From Prorocentrum cordatum (Eukaryota > Sar > Dinophyceae > Prorocentrales > Prorocentraceae), in the NCBI GenBank assembly GCA_963575745.1, contig CAUYUJ010017925.1, positions 1 to 64,000 of the forward strand: 64,000 bases of DNA, written 5' to 3'. The notes under the pieces are model-generated. The model searched no databases, was not told the DNA's origin, and was given only the letters and a program-made list of their open reading frames with translations. This document shows, piece after piece, positions 32,160 to 42,544 of this stretch (position 1 is the stretch's first letter; each line of letters starts with the position of its first letter). Both the position numbers and the translations under genes were made by a program.

Positions 32160-34290
32160 GAGGGAGGGAGGCGGGGAATAGGGATGCCAGGGTACGTGCG
32201 GAGGGAGTTCTCCTCCTTCTCCTTTCCCTTTTGTTCCCGTCCTCCTTACCCTCCTCCTCGCCGTCCTCCCCCTGTTCTCCTCCTCATCCTTTTCCTCCCC
32301 CGCTTGGGAGGAGCAAGGGCGATGGTGAGGATGAGAGAGGAGGAAGGGATGAGAAGGAGGGAGACAGGAGGATTAAGAAGGGAAGGACTGGGGCGCAAGG
32401 GTAAGTAGGGGGAGGATGACAAGGAAGCATGATAATGATTAGTTACGGAGAACAAATGGGATCAGAAGGAGGCGGATGAGGATGGTAACCAGTATGAGGG
32501 CGAGGAGGAGGAGGAGGGGAAGGTGGAAGAGGGAGAAGAGATAAGCAGAGAAGCGATAAGCAGAAAAGCGATAAAAGGTGGCTCTGAGGCTTCTCCCTTC
32601 CTTGTTTTAGCCAAGCCTAGCCCGCTAAAACTCACCGAGCGAATATAAGAAACTGACTCGGCCATTGTTGTTGGAGTTTTGATGTGCCAGTGCAATTGCT
32701 CGTTATCATTCGCACTCGCCTAATCCCACCGATGTTGTGTGTTGTGGTCAACATGGGGCGTTCACCTCCAAACCTCTCGTGCCTCTCGCCTCGCCATGTC
32801 CTCCCGCTGCTCCAGAATGGAGGGAATCGGTAGGGCGCAGGCTGGCTGATCGATTGTCTTGTTAGAAGGAAACTGCATACCGCGTGAGTAACATGACTTC
32901 TACTTATGTGTTCATATTCCTGGACATCCTTGGGCAATCCTGCCTGATCGGGCATAGGGCCACTGCGTATTTCTCTTTCCGCTGCGTACCCCGCCCCGCC
33001 TGATATTACCTGCTCGGCTCTGGCCTCGCGGACGCCGCTACTGCAGTCTTCTCACACTGGTCCACGATGGGGCTTGCTACCTATATAGGGCCGTCCCATT
33101 GCGTGCGGCGGAGCACTGTGTGGCCGCCGCTACGCGTTGCCTATGATGGAGGAATGCGGGCGGACGTATGATGAAGCGTGAATAGCAGGATGGGTCGGAA
33201 GGAGGAGGAGGAGCAGGAAGAGGAGCAGGAAGAGGAGGGGCGAGGAACAGAGGAATGAGGACTCTGACGGAGGAGATGGGAGTGTGGAGGAAGAAAGGAG
33301 GTAGGAGGAAGGAGCGAAGCAAGAAGAGAGAACAAACGTCCGAGGAAGCAGGTGCGGAGCCGGGTCGAAGACCTCATGGGGCGAAGGCCCGTCCGAGCCG
33401 AAGCACGGAGCAAACACTGCGGGCCCAAATGTCGCAGGCTGCACCGTCCGGGCCCACGGTGTCCGCGTGGTCCGGACCCACTGTGCCACGCGAGCCCAGC
33501 CCACCCCGGGTGCACACGCAAGGCGTCAAACTTGAAGCAACAATGCTGCTGGTAGGGTGCGCACGGGAGGGCTGCTGGCGAAACCGCCGGCGCCTCAAGG
33601 AAGGGGAACGGGGAGGGACGAGGAAGGACGCGGATTATGATTGAAGGCGGGAGGCGCAATGAATTACTCCCTGTGGGGTGCTATGACGAAACGTAAGGAA
33701 TTGACGACCTGGTCCTGGGAGCGTGCCGCAATATACCGTTTATGAAATTCTGAGGCTGCGCCGACGGATGTTGTCATTCAGATCAACAGTGCGGGTGGTA
33801 TTCATGATCCTGCGTAAATGGGCGACCTGTGGGCTCACCGTGTACGGTGAGGATCCTGATGGTCGTGCGCTGCATTGCACGGCGTTTTTGCCACACGAGT
33901 CTAGTTACAAGCCCTATGTTACAAATCCTGCAGCGAGGGAATGTGAGTGCACTGAACTGGCCAGCTCGCACGGCAGAGGGGAGGAGGAGGAGGAAAGTAA
34001 GATACGGGGGGGGGATGGCAGCACGCCAGTGATGATTCAAGTGCCTGGCGTAGGTCCTGGATCAAATTACCCTGTGACGTACCCAACCCATTCGTATCAT
34101 GGGAAACGACGAATTGGCCGAAACTTGCACGGGCAATCAAATTGCAGGATCCGTTGTTTGATATGTAAGCTACGTGGGACACGCGCCTATGGAATGATGC
34201 GCAGGAGAACCGTACCAGAACGAGGGGCGACAACTACAGGCTCGAAGAGGACATGACGTGCACGAAGAGCAGGAGAAACGAAGAGCAGGA
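32160..34290. other. Mostly unique sequence, no gene recognised
   Basis: Purine/pyrimidine-rich to about 32560, then balanced sequence. The + open frame 33723-34256 (177 codons) has five cysteines and a Glu run but no domain, codon-bias support or splice context; a minus frame over it is also open. Nothing is called. Confidence 0.45.
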
Positions 34291-34294
34291 GAAA

Positions 34295-36003
34295 GACGTG
34301 CGGGAAACCCACTGTGCTGGGCCCCTCAGCAGCCCTCGAAAATGGCGACAGTTTCACAGATCGCAGCCCCCCAGGGATTGCGAGGTCTAATCTGAGTCTG
34401 CGGTAAGTACCCACTGTGCTGGGCCCCTCAGCAGCCCTCGGAAGTAACGACAGTTTCACAGATCGCAGCCCCCCAGGGATGGCGAGGAAACCTGAGTCTG
34501 CGGTGAATACCTTCTGTGCTGTGCCCCTCAGCCGCCCTCGAAAGTGACGACAGTTTCACAGATCGCAGCCCCCCCAGGGATGGCGAGGTCTAATCTGAAT
34601 CTGCGGTGAGTACCCAGCGTGCTGGGTCCCTCAGCAGCCCTCGAAAGTGGCGACAGTTTCACAAATCGCAGCCCCCCAGGGATTGCGAGGTCTAATTTCA
34701 GTCTGCGGTAAGTACCCACTGTGCTGGCCCCCCAGCAGCCCTCGAAAGTGGCGACAGCTTCACAGATCGCAACCCCCCAAAGATGGCGGAGTCCCATTTG
34801 AGTCCGCCGTGTGTACCCACTGTGCTGAGCCCCCCAACAGGCCTCGAAACTGGCGACAATTTCACAGATCGCAACCCCCCAAGGATGGCGAGGTCCCATT
34901 TGAATCCGCCGTGTGTACCCACTCTGCTGGGCCCCCCAGCAGGCCTCGAAAATGGCGACAGCTTCACAGATCGCAGCCCCCCAAGGATGGCGAGGTCCCA
35001 TTTGAGTCCGCCGTGTGTACCCACTGTGCTGGGCCCCAACAACCCTCGAAAGTGGCGACAATTTCACAGATCGCAGCCCCCCACGGATGGCGAGGTCCCA
35101 TTTGAGTCCGCCGTGTGTACCCACTGTGCTGGCCCCCCAGCAGCCCTCGAACGTGGCGACAGTTTCACAGATCGCAGCCCCCCAGGATGGCGAAGTCCCA
35201 TTTGAGTCCGCCGTGTGTATCCACTGTGCTGGGCCCCCCAGCAGGCCTCGAAAGTGGCGACAGTTTCACAGATCGCAGCCCCCCAAGGATGGCGAGGTCC
35301 CATTTCAGTCCGCCGTGTGTACCCACTGTGCTGGGCCCCCCAGTAAGCCTCGAACGTGGCGACAGTTTCACAGATCGCAGCCCCCCAAGGATGGCGAGGT
35401 CCCATTTGAGTCCGCCGTGTGTACCCACTGTGCTGGGCCCCCCAGCAGGCCTCGAGAATGGCGACAATTTCACAGATCGCAACCCCCCAAGGATGGCGAG
35501 GTCCCATTTGAATCTGCCGTGTGTACCCACTGTGCTGGGCCCCCCAGCAGGCCTCGAAAGTGGCGACAGCTTCACAGATCGCAGCCCCCCACGGATGGCG
35601 AGGTCCCATTTGAGCCCGCCGTGTGTACCCACAGTGCTGGGCCTCCCAACACGCCTCGAAAGTGGCGACAGTTTCACAGATCGCAGCCCCCCAAGGATGG
35701 CGAGGTCCCATTTGAGTCCGCCGTGTGTACCCACTGTGCGGGCCCCCCCAGCAGCCCTCGAAAATGGCGACAATTTCACAGATCGCAGCCCCCCAAGGAT
35801 GGCGAGGTCCCATTTGAGTCCGCCGTGTGTACCCACTGTGCTGGGCCCCCCAGCAGGCCTCGAAAGTGGCGACAGTTTCACAGATCGCAGCCCCCCAAGG
35901 ATGGCGAGGTCCCATTTGAGTCCGCCGTGTGTACCCACTGTGCTGGGCCCCTCAGCAGCCCTCGAAAGTGGCGACAGTTTCACAGATCGCAGCCCCCCAG
36001 CTG
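34295..36003 (+). repeat. ~100-bp tandem repeat array 2 (about 17 units)
   Basis: Units of about 99-102 bp carry CCCACTGTGCTGGGCCCCCC, AGCAGGCCTCGAAA, GTGGCGACAGTTTCACAGAT, CGCAGCCCCCCAAGGATGGC and GAGGTCCCATTTGAGTCCGC. The unit is stop-free in several frames on both strands, giving spurious 280-421 residue repeat proteins. Early units (34295-34790) are more diverged; later ones are nearly identical, indicating local homogenisation. It is homologous to the array at 17927-18510. Confidence 0.95.
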
Positions 36004-36140
36004 GCACGCAGCGACGAGCGAGGTAAAAAGCAAGGGGGAAGAGAGGGGCGGGAAGGAAGGAAGAAGTAAGGAAGGCGACGCGCGAGCAGTGCTCTATTCA
36101 AAACGAGAACCCAACGCAGGAGGGTTGGGAACAAATCATG
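36004..36140 (+). repeat. 3' tail of ~100-bp array 2
   Basis: A/G-rich segment then AAAACGAGAACCCAAC and GGGTTGGGAA, matching the tail at 18505-18600. Confidence 0.8.
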
Positions 36141-36945
36141 GAGCGTGGAATGCGGCTGCATTCGCTTCGGAATCGTGTTCGAGGCGCACCATGGGAGAGG
36201 TCTGGGGAGTAGCGGTATCGGTTTCGCTTACCCCGAGGGGGGACCAGGAGGAGGTAGGAGGGGAGAGGCGCGAGAAGTAAAACTGTTGGGACCATACCAA
36301 CCACATTCGGGATAGAGGCCATCGCCTCCTGCCAGCCAAGCACCCGTCGATGGATGTCCTTCCGATTTAAAGCCTGTGCCGAACAAATGCGATTCCAAGA
36401 TGCGGCCAAACTGGCCGCACAATGTGGATAGCCAGCTGGCGGTGGCTATTCTATCTGAGTTCTCTCACCCCATAAATCAAACAAACCCTGTTCGACATGT
36501 TTTCCCTGATCTCTCCGTGTCGTTCGCGCTTCGGGGAGTTCTCTGCACAGCTGTCGTTTCAAAATGAGTGAGGTCGCGTCGATTGGGAACGATTGTAGTT
36601 CGTCAATCAACAACATTACTCGCCACATCTTGAACTGATATTGTTGAGCATGATCGCTTGTACGGTACAGCCGCGTCTGCATGCCGTGCGAAGCTTCTCT
36701 CGCAGCAATTGGCCAGCGATTGCGTCCATGCACCCGAGGCCCAAGACGGCGAAAACGAGGGAATGATACGGTATAGAGGAACACAAACAGTGGACACTCC
36801 CCCGCCCCCCAAAACCCAAAGCTGGCACGCGCGGGGAAGACTGCGGTGGAGATGCAGCTCATCCAACCCACCGCCAAGATTGGTCATCGGGGGGGAGGGT
36901 ATTGACACATGATTGGTTCGCGCTAATTTCTTTCGAGGCCTGCAG
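36141..36945. other. Mostly unique sequence, nothing recognised
   Basis: Balanced composition. Several overlapping minus-strand frames of 60-143 codons exist without motifs or a consistent splice pattern. Confidence 0.45.
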
Positions 36946-36959
36946 CGGCATCAAACGCT

Positions 36960-37372
36960 CTTCGCCCCCGCTCCTCCCGCTCCTCCCGTGCCCCGACTCC
37001 TCCGCTTCTCCCGCCCCTCCTGCCCAGCCTCCGTGCCCCACTCCCCCCCCATGCCGGCTGCCCTCAGGGCCCCTGCTTCTGCCCCCACCCCTCTTCCTCC
37101 TGCCCCTCCTCGCCAGCCAGCTCTTTCAGCCGATCCTCCTTCCTCCTCCCGCCCTTCTCCCCCTTCTCCTCCCGCCCTCCTCCTCCTCCTCCTGATCCTC
37201 CTCCTCCTCCTGATCCTCCTCCTCCTGCTAATCCTCCTCCTCCTCCTCCTCCTCCTCCTCCTCCTCCTCCTCCTCGTGCTTTTAGTCCTCCTCCTCCTCC
37301 TCCTCCTCCTCCTCCTCCACCTCCCTCCTCCTCCTCCCCCTCTCGCCCCTCCCCCCCTCCTCCTGTCACTCA
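36960..37372 (+). repeat. CTC/CCT-rich tract
   Basis: Interrupted CCT repeats, cleanest at 37180-37330. Open in all frames on both strands. Confidence 0.9.
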
Positions 37373-38135
37373 TCCGCAGCCCCGGCGCGCACCTACCTTT
37401 GCGGTGCGAGGCCACCGGCGGGGCTAGGCATGTCGGCCGACGGGCTACGAAAGGGGTGCACCCATCCGGAAGGCCTTCCGCCTTTTTCCCCTTGGCGCTC
37501 ATCTGGAGCGCCTGGGGCCCTCCTGGGGCCCTCCGTGGGGGCCCTGCAAGGGCCCTCCGAGACTCGCGAAGACTTCTAGTAATGCGTGGCCAAAAGGCCC
37601 TCTCTCTCTCTCTCTCTCTCTTCCCCGCGGGCAACTCTTCACCCCCACATTCATTTTCGATAACTCCATCGAAAAAGCTTCGAAAACCGAAAATACGGAG
37701 AAATGTCGCGATTGAAAACCTTGAGATCTGACGTCGCGGAAAACTGCAACCTCGTGGGGAAGACCACAGCCGGAGCCCTCGGCCCCTTCTCTCTGCGGGA
37801 GTCCTCCAGCCGGATTGATCCGTGAGTAGACGAAGACAAAACTACATAAACATACACTTTTGGCGCTGCGCGCAGATTTTTCTTGGATCTGCTCTGGACC
37901 CCCCTCCCTTGCGCGCGGAGCGCGCCAGGGGCGGCGCCTCTTAGTCGAGACAGGGCGATTGATGCCCAGAGCGAACAAAAAGCTACAACGTCCGAATCTT
38001 AGGGGATGCCAGTCCGCTGAAGGCCTCGGCTCTGGCAGCGCCCGAGAGATCTCCGGATCTCAAGCCCTGGCAGGGCCTGAGACCTTGGCTCCTCGCCCGC
38101 CGCGGGGACCGCGCCGGACCCGACCGACAAGCGGT
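37373..38135. other. GC-rich stretch, nothing recognised
   Basis: Holds GGGGCCCTCC-type short repeats at 37505-37565 and a CT run at 37600-37621. The rest is unique, with no gene signal. Confidence 0.45.
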
Positions 38136-38141
38136 GCTTTC

Positions 38142-38241
38142 CACTACTCGCAAAGTAACTACTCGCATAGGGTCTGTGCTTTTTTCGATGCAGGCATATG
38201 TTTTTTCGGGCGTTTGCGAGTAGGCACTTTGCGAGTAGTAG
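38142..38241. mobile_element. MITE-like family C, copy 1
   Basis: 100 bp with ~25-bp terminal inverted repeats: CACTACTCGCAAAGTAACTA at the left, and TGCGAGTAGGCACTTTGCGA followed by GTAGTAG at the right. The interior is T-rich. A diverged copy lies at 44643-44766. Confidence 0.85.
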
Positions 38242-38473
38242 AACGCGCTCCGCTCGGTGACGACCTGTCCACTCGGTTCGGACGCAAAGGAGGGGACAGG
38301 AAAGCGGGGGCTGACCAATCAGCAGCGCGTGCAGGTGGCCTCTTCTGGGCGCCCCCCGCGGCGCTGGGGGCGCCAACGTCCATCGAGGACGGCGTCCGCC
38401 AGCGGGGCCGAAGCCAAGTGCCTGCAGCAGATTTCGCGGCCTCCCCTTCCCCCCATGCCCCCCTCCTTCTCGC

Positions 38474-38598
38474 CATCGCTCGGACGCCCACTTCCCGCGC
38501 ATTTGTCGGCTTCGTGCGTGCTGCCCTCGTTCTGCTCGAGAACCCAGGATGCTGCTCGAGGGCCCTCGCCGAGAAGAGCTGCACACGTCCCAACGACG
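38474..38598. mobile_element. MITE-like family B, diverged copy
   Basis: 125 bp starting CATCGCTCGGACG and ending CGTCCCAACGACG, collinear with 44510-44631 and 46360-46480 (shared GGATGCT(C/G)CTCGA(T/G)GG and CCTCGCCGAGAA blocks). Confidence 0.75.
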
Positions 38599-38814
38599 CC
38601 CAGCCCCTGCCTGCCCCTCTCCCTCGCCCGACCCGCGCCCACGGCGGGGCCCGGCGGCGCGCCCGCCTGAGTTGGCCCGCGCCGGCGGAGGAACGCCCGC
38701 GCCTCGGGGGGGGGGCGGCGGGAGGACGGCGAGGGACGAGGAGGGGAAGGGGATCCCCTTACCCTCCTCGTCCCTCCTCCTCTCTCCTCCCCCTCCTCCT
38801 CCTCTCCTCGACGG

Positions 38815-38870
38815 GATCGTCTCCTCCTCTCCTCCTCCCCTCGAGGGGAGGAGGAGGGGAGGAGACGATC
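38815..38870. repeat. 56-bp palindrome, 28-bp arms, no loop
   Basis: GATCGTCTCCTCC...CTCGAG...GGAGGAGACGATC is an inverted repeat with one mismatch in 28 pairs, centred on CTCGAG. It lies in a purine/pyrimidine-rich context and could extrude as a cruciform. Confidence 0.9.
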
Positions 38871-39084
38871 AGGAGACCATTGCCAACCAGTGCCGGGAGC
38901 GAGAGCGAGAGCGATAGAGAGAGAGAGAGAGACACTGCAACCCGGGGCGGGCGAGACGTGCGACCGCCCGCCGTGAGGGCCTGCGCCAGCGGGTTGCCAG
39001 GGCGGTGCGCAGGTGCGAGGGCGGGGCGGTGTGGACCGGCGTCCCCGCTCCCAGGTACCATGGGAAGCATTGTGCTCTGTTCTC

Positions 39085-39300
39085 GGCCCGCGACCCACCC
39101 GACACACCCGCGACCTACCCGCGACCCGCCCGCGGCCCACTCCGGGACCCACTCCCGGACCCACCCGCGCCCCCGGCCCGCGCCCCCGGCCCGCGACACA
39201 CCCACACTGCTTGGATGAAAAGATCGGCGCCTGCGGCGGGCTCGTTCAATAATTTGGAAAGAGCCTCAGACTGCCAACGTGCCCGCGCCCCGAGAGGCAC
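39085..39300 (+). repeat. CCCGCGACCCA repeats plus shared tail, copy 1
   Basis: ~10-bp units (CCCGCGACC and variants) at 39090-39205 are followed by ATCGGCGCCTGCGGCGGGCT and CGTTxxATAATTTG. The same order occurs at 58768-59290. Confidence 0.8.
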
Positions 39301-39354
39301 AAATCATTGGCTTTCCTGCAGTTTTTTTGACTGTTTTGGGGATTATTGTCTTCT

Positions 39355-39700
39355 CGAGCTTCCGACGCTCCAAGACGTCCCAGGGGGCCCCGTAGATCGC
39401 CCCCAAACTGCCCAAGAGACCCCTTACCAAGGCACCAGGACAGCCGAAGAGGGTTCGAAGACGGCCCAAAGAGGGGCCCAAGACGTCCAAAAATCGCCCC
39501 GAGAGGGCCACAAGATAGGCGAAGAGGGAGAACACGAACACCAAAAATCCAATCTTTCCGCCCCAAGAGGCCCAACAGAGGCCCCAAGGCGGCCCCAACA
39601 CACGCTTCGAAACTGCCCCCAAGAGGCTCCGCCAGGCCCCCCAACAGCTCCCAAGATGCCCACAAACATCCCCACATCGTGCCCAAGAAGCCCGTGACCC
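39355..39700 (+). repeat. CCAAGAGGCCCC degenerate repeat
   Basis: 9-12 bp units as in the window-start repeat. Open on both strands over 90-230 codons as a by-product. Confidence 0.8.
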
Positions 39701-39914
39701 CTCAACTGTGGACTCCACGCCTCTTCTGGGAGTTGGCCGTATGGCGTAATCTTCTTGAATACCTTTGTGTGTTATGTACCTTTGTGTTTTCTTGTCTGTG
39801 ACACGCCCCACCCCTGGCGAAAGTTCGCTGCGGGTGCGCCTACAGCGCCGGCCACCGCCGCCACGTTCTGGGCCCTGAAGTCCTGGCAACACTATGGCAA
39901 GGGTGAGGACAGGA

Positions 39915-39915
<1 letters not shown>

Positions 39916-39986
<71 letters not shown>

Positions 39987-40170
39987 ATTATGATGATGTC
40001 AATGGTGCTGATGATGACGATGATGATGAGGATGATGATGAAGAGGATGATGCTGATGATGCTGATGATGATGCTGATGATGATGGCGTGCAGATGATTC
40101 TGCTGAGAAGGATGATGACAATGACGATAATGACAATGACAATGATGCTGCTGCTGATGATGATGGTGAT

Positions 40171-40201
<31 letters not shown>

Positions 40202-40225
40202 ATGGCGGTGGTGATGATGGTGATG
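39916..40225 (+). repeat. (GAT)n microsatellite with variants
   Basis: Nearly perfect GAT triplets at 39916-39985, then variant GAT/GCT/GAC units to about 40225. Open frames are Asp or Met repeats. Confidence 0.95.
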
Positions 40226-40739
40226 ATGAGGGATGAACAGACAGAGGAGGATCACGAGGCAGACGATTCAGACAAGCAAGATGTGCATAGGAGAGCTGAG
40301 AACACGTGGTGAAACAACACAACACAAGTACGTGTCCGACTTAGCGTACGCGGAAGAGAAGGATGGCCATACCACTCAGGAAGATACCAGGATGCTTCCG
40401 AGAGGAGGCTACCACGAGGGCCGGGGGGGTGGGGGGCACGCTTTCTGGAGGAGCGCATGCGTAGTTGGGGTGTCCTTCTCGAGAAATCAGACGAACACAC
40501 GGCGGCATGCTCGTCCTCCCCCCACATCCTCGCCCTCTTGCTGCTCCTCCTCCACCTCATCCTCGTTGTCGTCCGGCTTCTATTCCACTTCGCTCTTGCC
40601 CTCGCCCTCATTCCATGAAAGCCCATTTCTTCCTGCTCCGTTTTGTTCCTTTCCTCGGCATCTAGGCGCATGCCGCATGCAGGCAGCTCGGTTGGAAGTT
40701 AACACCGCGCATGGGCTAGATTTCCTTCTCCTCCTTCTA

Positions 40740-40965
40740 AATGTCCCTCGCTCACCCTTCCCCCTGTCTTCTCCCTCTCTCTATTCTTGTTCTCTCTCCC
40801 TCTCTCTTCCTCCATGCCTCGGCCTCTCTCTCTTTCTCTCCGTGCCTGCCTGCCTGCTTGCCTGCCTGCCTTCTGTCTGCCTGCCTGTCTGTGTCTGTCT
40901 GTCTGCCTGCCTGCCTGCCTGTCTGTGTCTGTCTGTCTGTCTGTCCGTCTGTCCCTGTCCATATC
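40740..40965 (+). repeat. CT-rich then (CTGC/CTGT)n tract
   Basis: TCTCTC low complexity at 40740-40845, then tetranucleotide CTGC and CTGT runs at 40846-40955. Open frames are Cys/Leu or Gly/Arg/Gln repeats. Confidence 0.93.
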
Positions 40966-41045
40966 CCTCTCCTCATTCCTGCTCCTGTCCATGAAGCCGT
41001 CTCGCTCCTCCACCCTCCTACCTCCTCAGATCCACCTGAAACACT

Positions 41046-41208
41046 GAAGGGGCCCTGGGACACACAAATAAATACACACCAGTAAAAGAGATTCCCAATA
41101 TTTTCTCATATTGTCTGGGTTTTCGTCTTCCCCCCCACTTCCCATATCTTCCCATATTTTCCTGGGAATCGACGATTCATCGTGTCTGTGTGTCTTTTCC
41201 CCTCCTGA
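41046..41208 (+). repeat. Dispersed family G, copy 1
   Basis: Begins GAAGGGGCCCTGGGACACAC and ends near TGTCTTTTCCCCTCCTGA, with TCTGGGTTTTCGTCTTCCCC and CTGGGAATCGACGATT inside. Copies at 41869-42036 and 59959-60121 are collinear. About 165 bp, non-coding, no clear terminal inverted repeat. Confidence 0.9.
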
Positions 41209-41354
41209 AGCACTGGAAAGCCTCCTGGACTCCCCTGAGACCGTCAACAATGAACATCGCACAGACCACCCTTCGGGTGATACGGAGGTTGGGTGCAGCT
41301 CGATCCGCATCGGACGGCACCGATCTGTCGATCTAATTGTTCTGTCCACCCATC

Positions 41355-41522
41355 AGGGCAAACATCCGGACAACCATTGGGACAACTATTGGGACGACCA
41401 TTGGAACAACAATCGGGACAACCATGGGGACAACCGTACAAACGGCGGGACGACCACTGGGACAACCACACTGGGACGACCACCGGGACAACCGCGGCAC
41501 GACCGCGGGACGACCATCGGAT
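41355..41522 (+). repeat. GGGACAACCATT 12-bp array
   Basis: About 14 degenerate units of GGGACAACCATT, GGGACGACCACT and similar. Confidence 0.88.
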
Positions 41523-41571
41523 CATCCTTAAGGCCTGGCACGCCCTGGCGCACGGGGACCCGACTCATGTT

Positions 41572-41765
41572 GGAGGAGGAGGAGGAGGAGGAGGAGGAGG
41601 AGGAGGAGGAGGATGAGGAGGAGGAGGAGGGGGGGGATGGGGGAGGGGGAGGGAAAGGGGGAGGGGGAGGAGGAGGCGGAGGAGGAGGAGGAGGCGGAGG
41701 AGGAGGAGGAGGAGGAGGAGGCGGAGGAGGAGGAGGAGGAGGAGGAGGAGGAGGAGGAGGAGGAG
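41572..41765 (+). repeat. (GGA)n microsatellite
   Basis: About 190 bp of GGA with G-run and GGC interruptions. It lies between copies 1 and 2 of family G. Confidence 0.95.
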
Positions 41766-41868
41766 TGCAGGAGCTCGCGCTGCTTCGCCCCGCCCGCCCG
41801 CACGACACACGGAGCGGCCCCCTCCGTTCCGCTTCGGTCTCGGCCCCCGACCTCCGACCTCCCTGCTT

Positions 41869-42036
41869 GAAGGGGCCCCAGGACACACAAATAAGTAATT
41901 ATACACACATGAAGATATTATCCATTTTTTTTCCATATCTTCTGGGTTTCTGTCTTCCCCCCCCACTTCCCATATTTTCCCATATTTTCTGAGGAATCGA
42001 AAACTAATGATGTCTGTGTTTTTTTTCCTCTCCTGA
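41869..42036 (+). repeat. Dispersed family G, copy 2
   Basis: Same block order as 41046-41208 (GAAGGGGCCCCAGGACACAC to TTTTCCTCTCCTGA), with indels in the AT-rich half. Confidence 0.9.
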
Positions 42037-42382
42037 CTGCTTTCTTTCTCGAGGCCCAGGTCACGGCCGGCTACCTATCTCAAGCGTGAGCTTCCTCACA
42101 GCCTCGCCCGCTGCATCCAGAGCAGTCGACTCAGCCGAGGAGGAAGAGCTCGGATCACTGATAAAAGGCTCCCTCCCAGGGCTGAAGCTGAACGGTCTAT
42201 TTTTTCGTTTTCGTCTCGTTTTCGCTCTCCCTCGCCTTTGCGTCGAGTCCGCCGTCACCGCAAAACGAAGTCGAAAACGGCCCACGAGATCGCCAGAAAC
42301 ACCGTTTGGGTCCAGCCCTGCTCCCTCCCGCCACCCCTGGATGGGGGAGCGTTTTTGGGGGGACCAGCTCCGGGGGGAAGTG

Positions 42383-42544
42383 TTAAGTCGGGCGTGTCCC
42401 CCTACACAGGGGGATTTTGGGCGACAGATAAAAGATACTCCAAAGTTACCCCCCAAATGCTCAGAAATAGTCAAAACATCGGCGCCAGACTATTTTTAGA
42501 CTATTTTTGAATACTCCTCCTGTAGAGGGACACGCCCGACTGAA
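42383..42544. mobile_element. MITE-like family A, copy 2
   Basis: Left TTAA then GTCGGGCGTGTCCCCCTACA; right TGTAGAGGGACACGCCCGAC then TGAA. The interior contains AATAGTCAAAACAT and CTATTTTTAGACTATTTTT as in copy 3. The right half lies in the left arm of the large inverted duplication. Confidence 0.9.

Noticed and set aside
33723-34256. 177-codon open frame as a gene
   Set aside because: No recognisable domain, the opposite strand is also open, and no splice or start context supports it.
35015-36280. 421-codon repeat protein on + and ~280-codon frames on -
   Set aside because: Direct translation of a ~100-bp satellite that is open in several frames; unit-length variation breaks any single frame.
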